NCBI GenBank assembly: GCA_016709385.1
Contig: JADJMW010000008.1
Location: 248,001-312,000 of the forward strand
Source of the DNA: Candidatus Rubrivivax defluviihabitans
GTDB taxonomy: Bacteria; Pseudomonadota; Gammaproteobacteria; Burkholderiales; Burkholderiaceae_C
DNA length: 64,000 bases
Reading direction: 5' to 3'
The notes under the pieces were generated by a model. The model was not told the DNA's origin. It saw nothing but the letters and a program-made list of their open reading frames with translations, and did no database searches. This document shows, piece by piece, positions 63,106 to 64,000 of the stretch (the stretch's first letter is position 1; each line of letters starts with the position of its first letter). The translations under genes were made by a program, and so were the position numbers.

Positions 63106-64000
63106 ATGAAGCAATCCATCAAGCATCTGTCCGCCTTGCTGCTGTTCGCCGCGCTCGCGGCGTGCAGCGCGCCGCCGCGTGCAACTGCCGGCAGCGAGCT
63201 GTTGCACGATCAGCTCTTTGCCGCTTCCGACGCGGCCGGCGAGGCAGACGACGTTTTTGCCCTCAGCGACGAGATGCAAAGCTATGCGGCAACCCATCTG
63301 CAGTTCGGCCCGCAGCAACGCGACCCGCGCCCCGCCCTGATCGAAGCGCTTTACACCCAGCGGCAACTGGGCCTGAGCTATGACACCAGCGTGACCCGCA
63401 ACGCGGCGCAAGCCTTCAGCGCCCGTGCCGGCAATTGCCTTTCGCTGGTCATCATGACGGCGGCCTTCGCCAAGCATCTGGGCCTGCCCGTGAGTTACCG
63501 CAGCGTCGAGGCGGACATCTTCTATACGCGCGAAGGCGACCTGACCATGGCCAGCGGCCATGTCAACCTGGTGCTCGACCGGCTCGGGCCGTTGCCGCGG
63601 GCGGCATCGCGGTTGACTCCTGCGCCGACAGCGCACGAGGCGATGCTCGTGGACTTCCTGCCGCCGCAGGAGTTGCGCGGGACGCGCTCGGTGACCTTGT
63701 CGGAACGAACCGTCCTGGCCATGTTCATGAACAACCGCGCCGCCGAGGCACTGAACGAAGGGCGGCTCGACGACAGCTATGCCTGGGCACGCGCGGCCGT
63801 GCGCCAGGACCCCGAATTCAAAGCCGCCGTCAACACCCTGGGCGTGGTCTACCTGCGCGCCGGCCATCGACCACAGGCCGAAGCCGCGCTGCGTGCGGTG
63901 CTGGCGCAGGACGCCGACAACGTGGCGGCCCTTTCCAACCTGGTGCGTCTGGTGCAGCAGGACGGGCGCCAGGCCGAAGCGCGGCAGTTGGGTGAGCGGT
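63106..64000 (+). CDS. Transglutaminase-like lipoprotein with TPR repeats (3' end outside window)
   Basis: The frame is open to the window end (298 residues seen). A lipoprotein signal peptide ends in the lipobox LAAC, with Cys20 lipidated. A transglutaminase-like cysteine-peptidase fold follows: Cys111 in SARAGNCLSLVIM, His152 in ASGHVNLVLD and Asp183 in LVDFLPPQ form a plausible triad. TPR-type helices begin near 205 (ALNEGRLDDSYAWARAAVRQ, AVNTLGVVYLRAGHRPQAEA). ATG 63106 has GGAGG seven bases upstream; ATG 63061 is an in-frame alternative. Probably outer-membrane or periplasmic; substrate unknown. Confidence 0.85.
   Translation, partial: MKQSIKHLSALLLFAALAACSAPPRATAGSELLHDQLFAASDAAGEADDVFALSDEMQSYAATHLQFGPQQRDPRPALIEALYTQRQLGLSYDTSVTRNAAQAFSARAGNCLSLVIMTAAFAKHLGLPVSYRSVEADIFYTREGDLTMASGHVNLVLDRLGPLPRAASRLTPAPTAHEAMLVDFLPPQELRGTRSVTLSERTVLAMFMNNRAAEALNEGRLDDSYAWARAAVRQDPEFKAAVNTLGVVYLRAGHRPQAEAALRAVLAQDADNVAALSNLVRLVQQDGRQAEARQLGER

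Overview
This is about 64 kb of a high-GC chromosome from a betaproteobacterium, most likely Burkholderiales near Comamonadaceae or a Rubrivivax-like group. The assignment rests on gene content and order: an aceE-aceF-lpdA cluster with lipoyl domains on both E2 and E3, a paaGIKABCDE cluster ending in a TetR regulator, a FixL/FixJ-type pair beside folD, and very high third-position GC. There is no rRNA gene, phage, insertion sequence or CRISPR array. Most of the window is core metabolism, transport and housekeeping.

Layout. 1-1785: formate-dehydrogenase-type accessory genes (4Fe-4S protein, TorD-like chaperone) and mobA. 1805-9157 (minus): apbC, then the pyruvate dehydrogenase genes lpdA, aceF and aceE. 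9268-12482 (plus): a PAS sensor kinase and FixJ-type regulator, divergent from aceE across an AT-rich control region. 12567-18539: folD, an M3 oligopeptidase, a glutaredoxin-like envelope protein, rmuC and a 2-hydroxyacid dehydrogenase. 18653-26015: a ten-gene Mrp/Mbh-type cation/proton antiporter operon with three large pump subunits. 26215-28486: tRNA-Thr(CGU), a VanZ-like gene, an unknown gene and paaR. 28500-34872 (minus): aerobic phenylacetate degradation behind a readable promoter and palindromic operator. 35026-39476: M17 aminopeptidase, SapC, a frameshifted CorC/HlyC-like gene and apaH. 39647-42464: a tRNA-Ser(UGA) gene cut in two by about 2.7 kb of nearly pure G+C. 42672-50112: RNase Z-like enzyme, DUF4197 protein, frameshifted SNF2 helicase and modABC. 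50145-64000: acyl-CoA ligase, Ser/Thr kinase, GDPD, MFS exporter, rsgA, RluA-type synthase, SDR, S10 peptidase, DUF502 protein, threonine-type ammonia-lyase, a small unknown gene and a transglutaminase-like TPR lipoprotein running off the end.

Functional threads. Molybdenum links the two ends of the window: mobA and formate dehydrogenase accessories at one, the molybdate importer modABC at the other. The paa genes convert phenylacetate to phenylacetyl-CoA, epoxidise it and begin ring processing, with a linked TetR repressor probably sensing phenylacetyl-CoA. The Mrp-like complex couples proton and cation gradients.

The most striking feature is the G/C-only block at 39722-42451. Removing exactly 2,730 nt restores a perfect 88-nt tRNA-Ser, so the block is most probably a sequencing or assembly artefact. 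Two other genes (the CorC-like protein and the SNF2 helicase) each look interrupted by a single missing base, which also suggests limited sequence quality. Biologically interesting points are the Mbh-like antiporter architecture, a possible ATC start codon inside it, the two-component system facing the pyruvate dehydrogenase operon, the PaaR promoter/operator, 13-nt tandem repeats at the paaK/paaA junction, and a recurring promoter pattern that predicts leaderless mRNAs.
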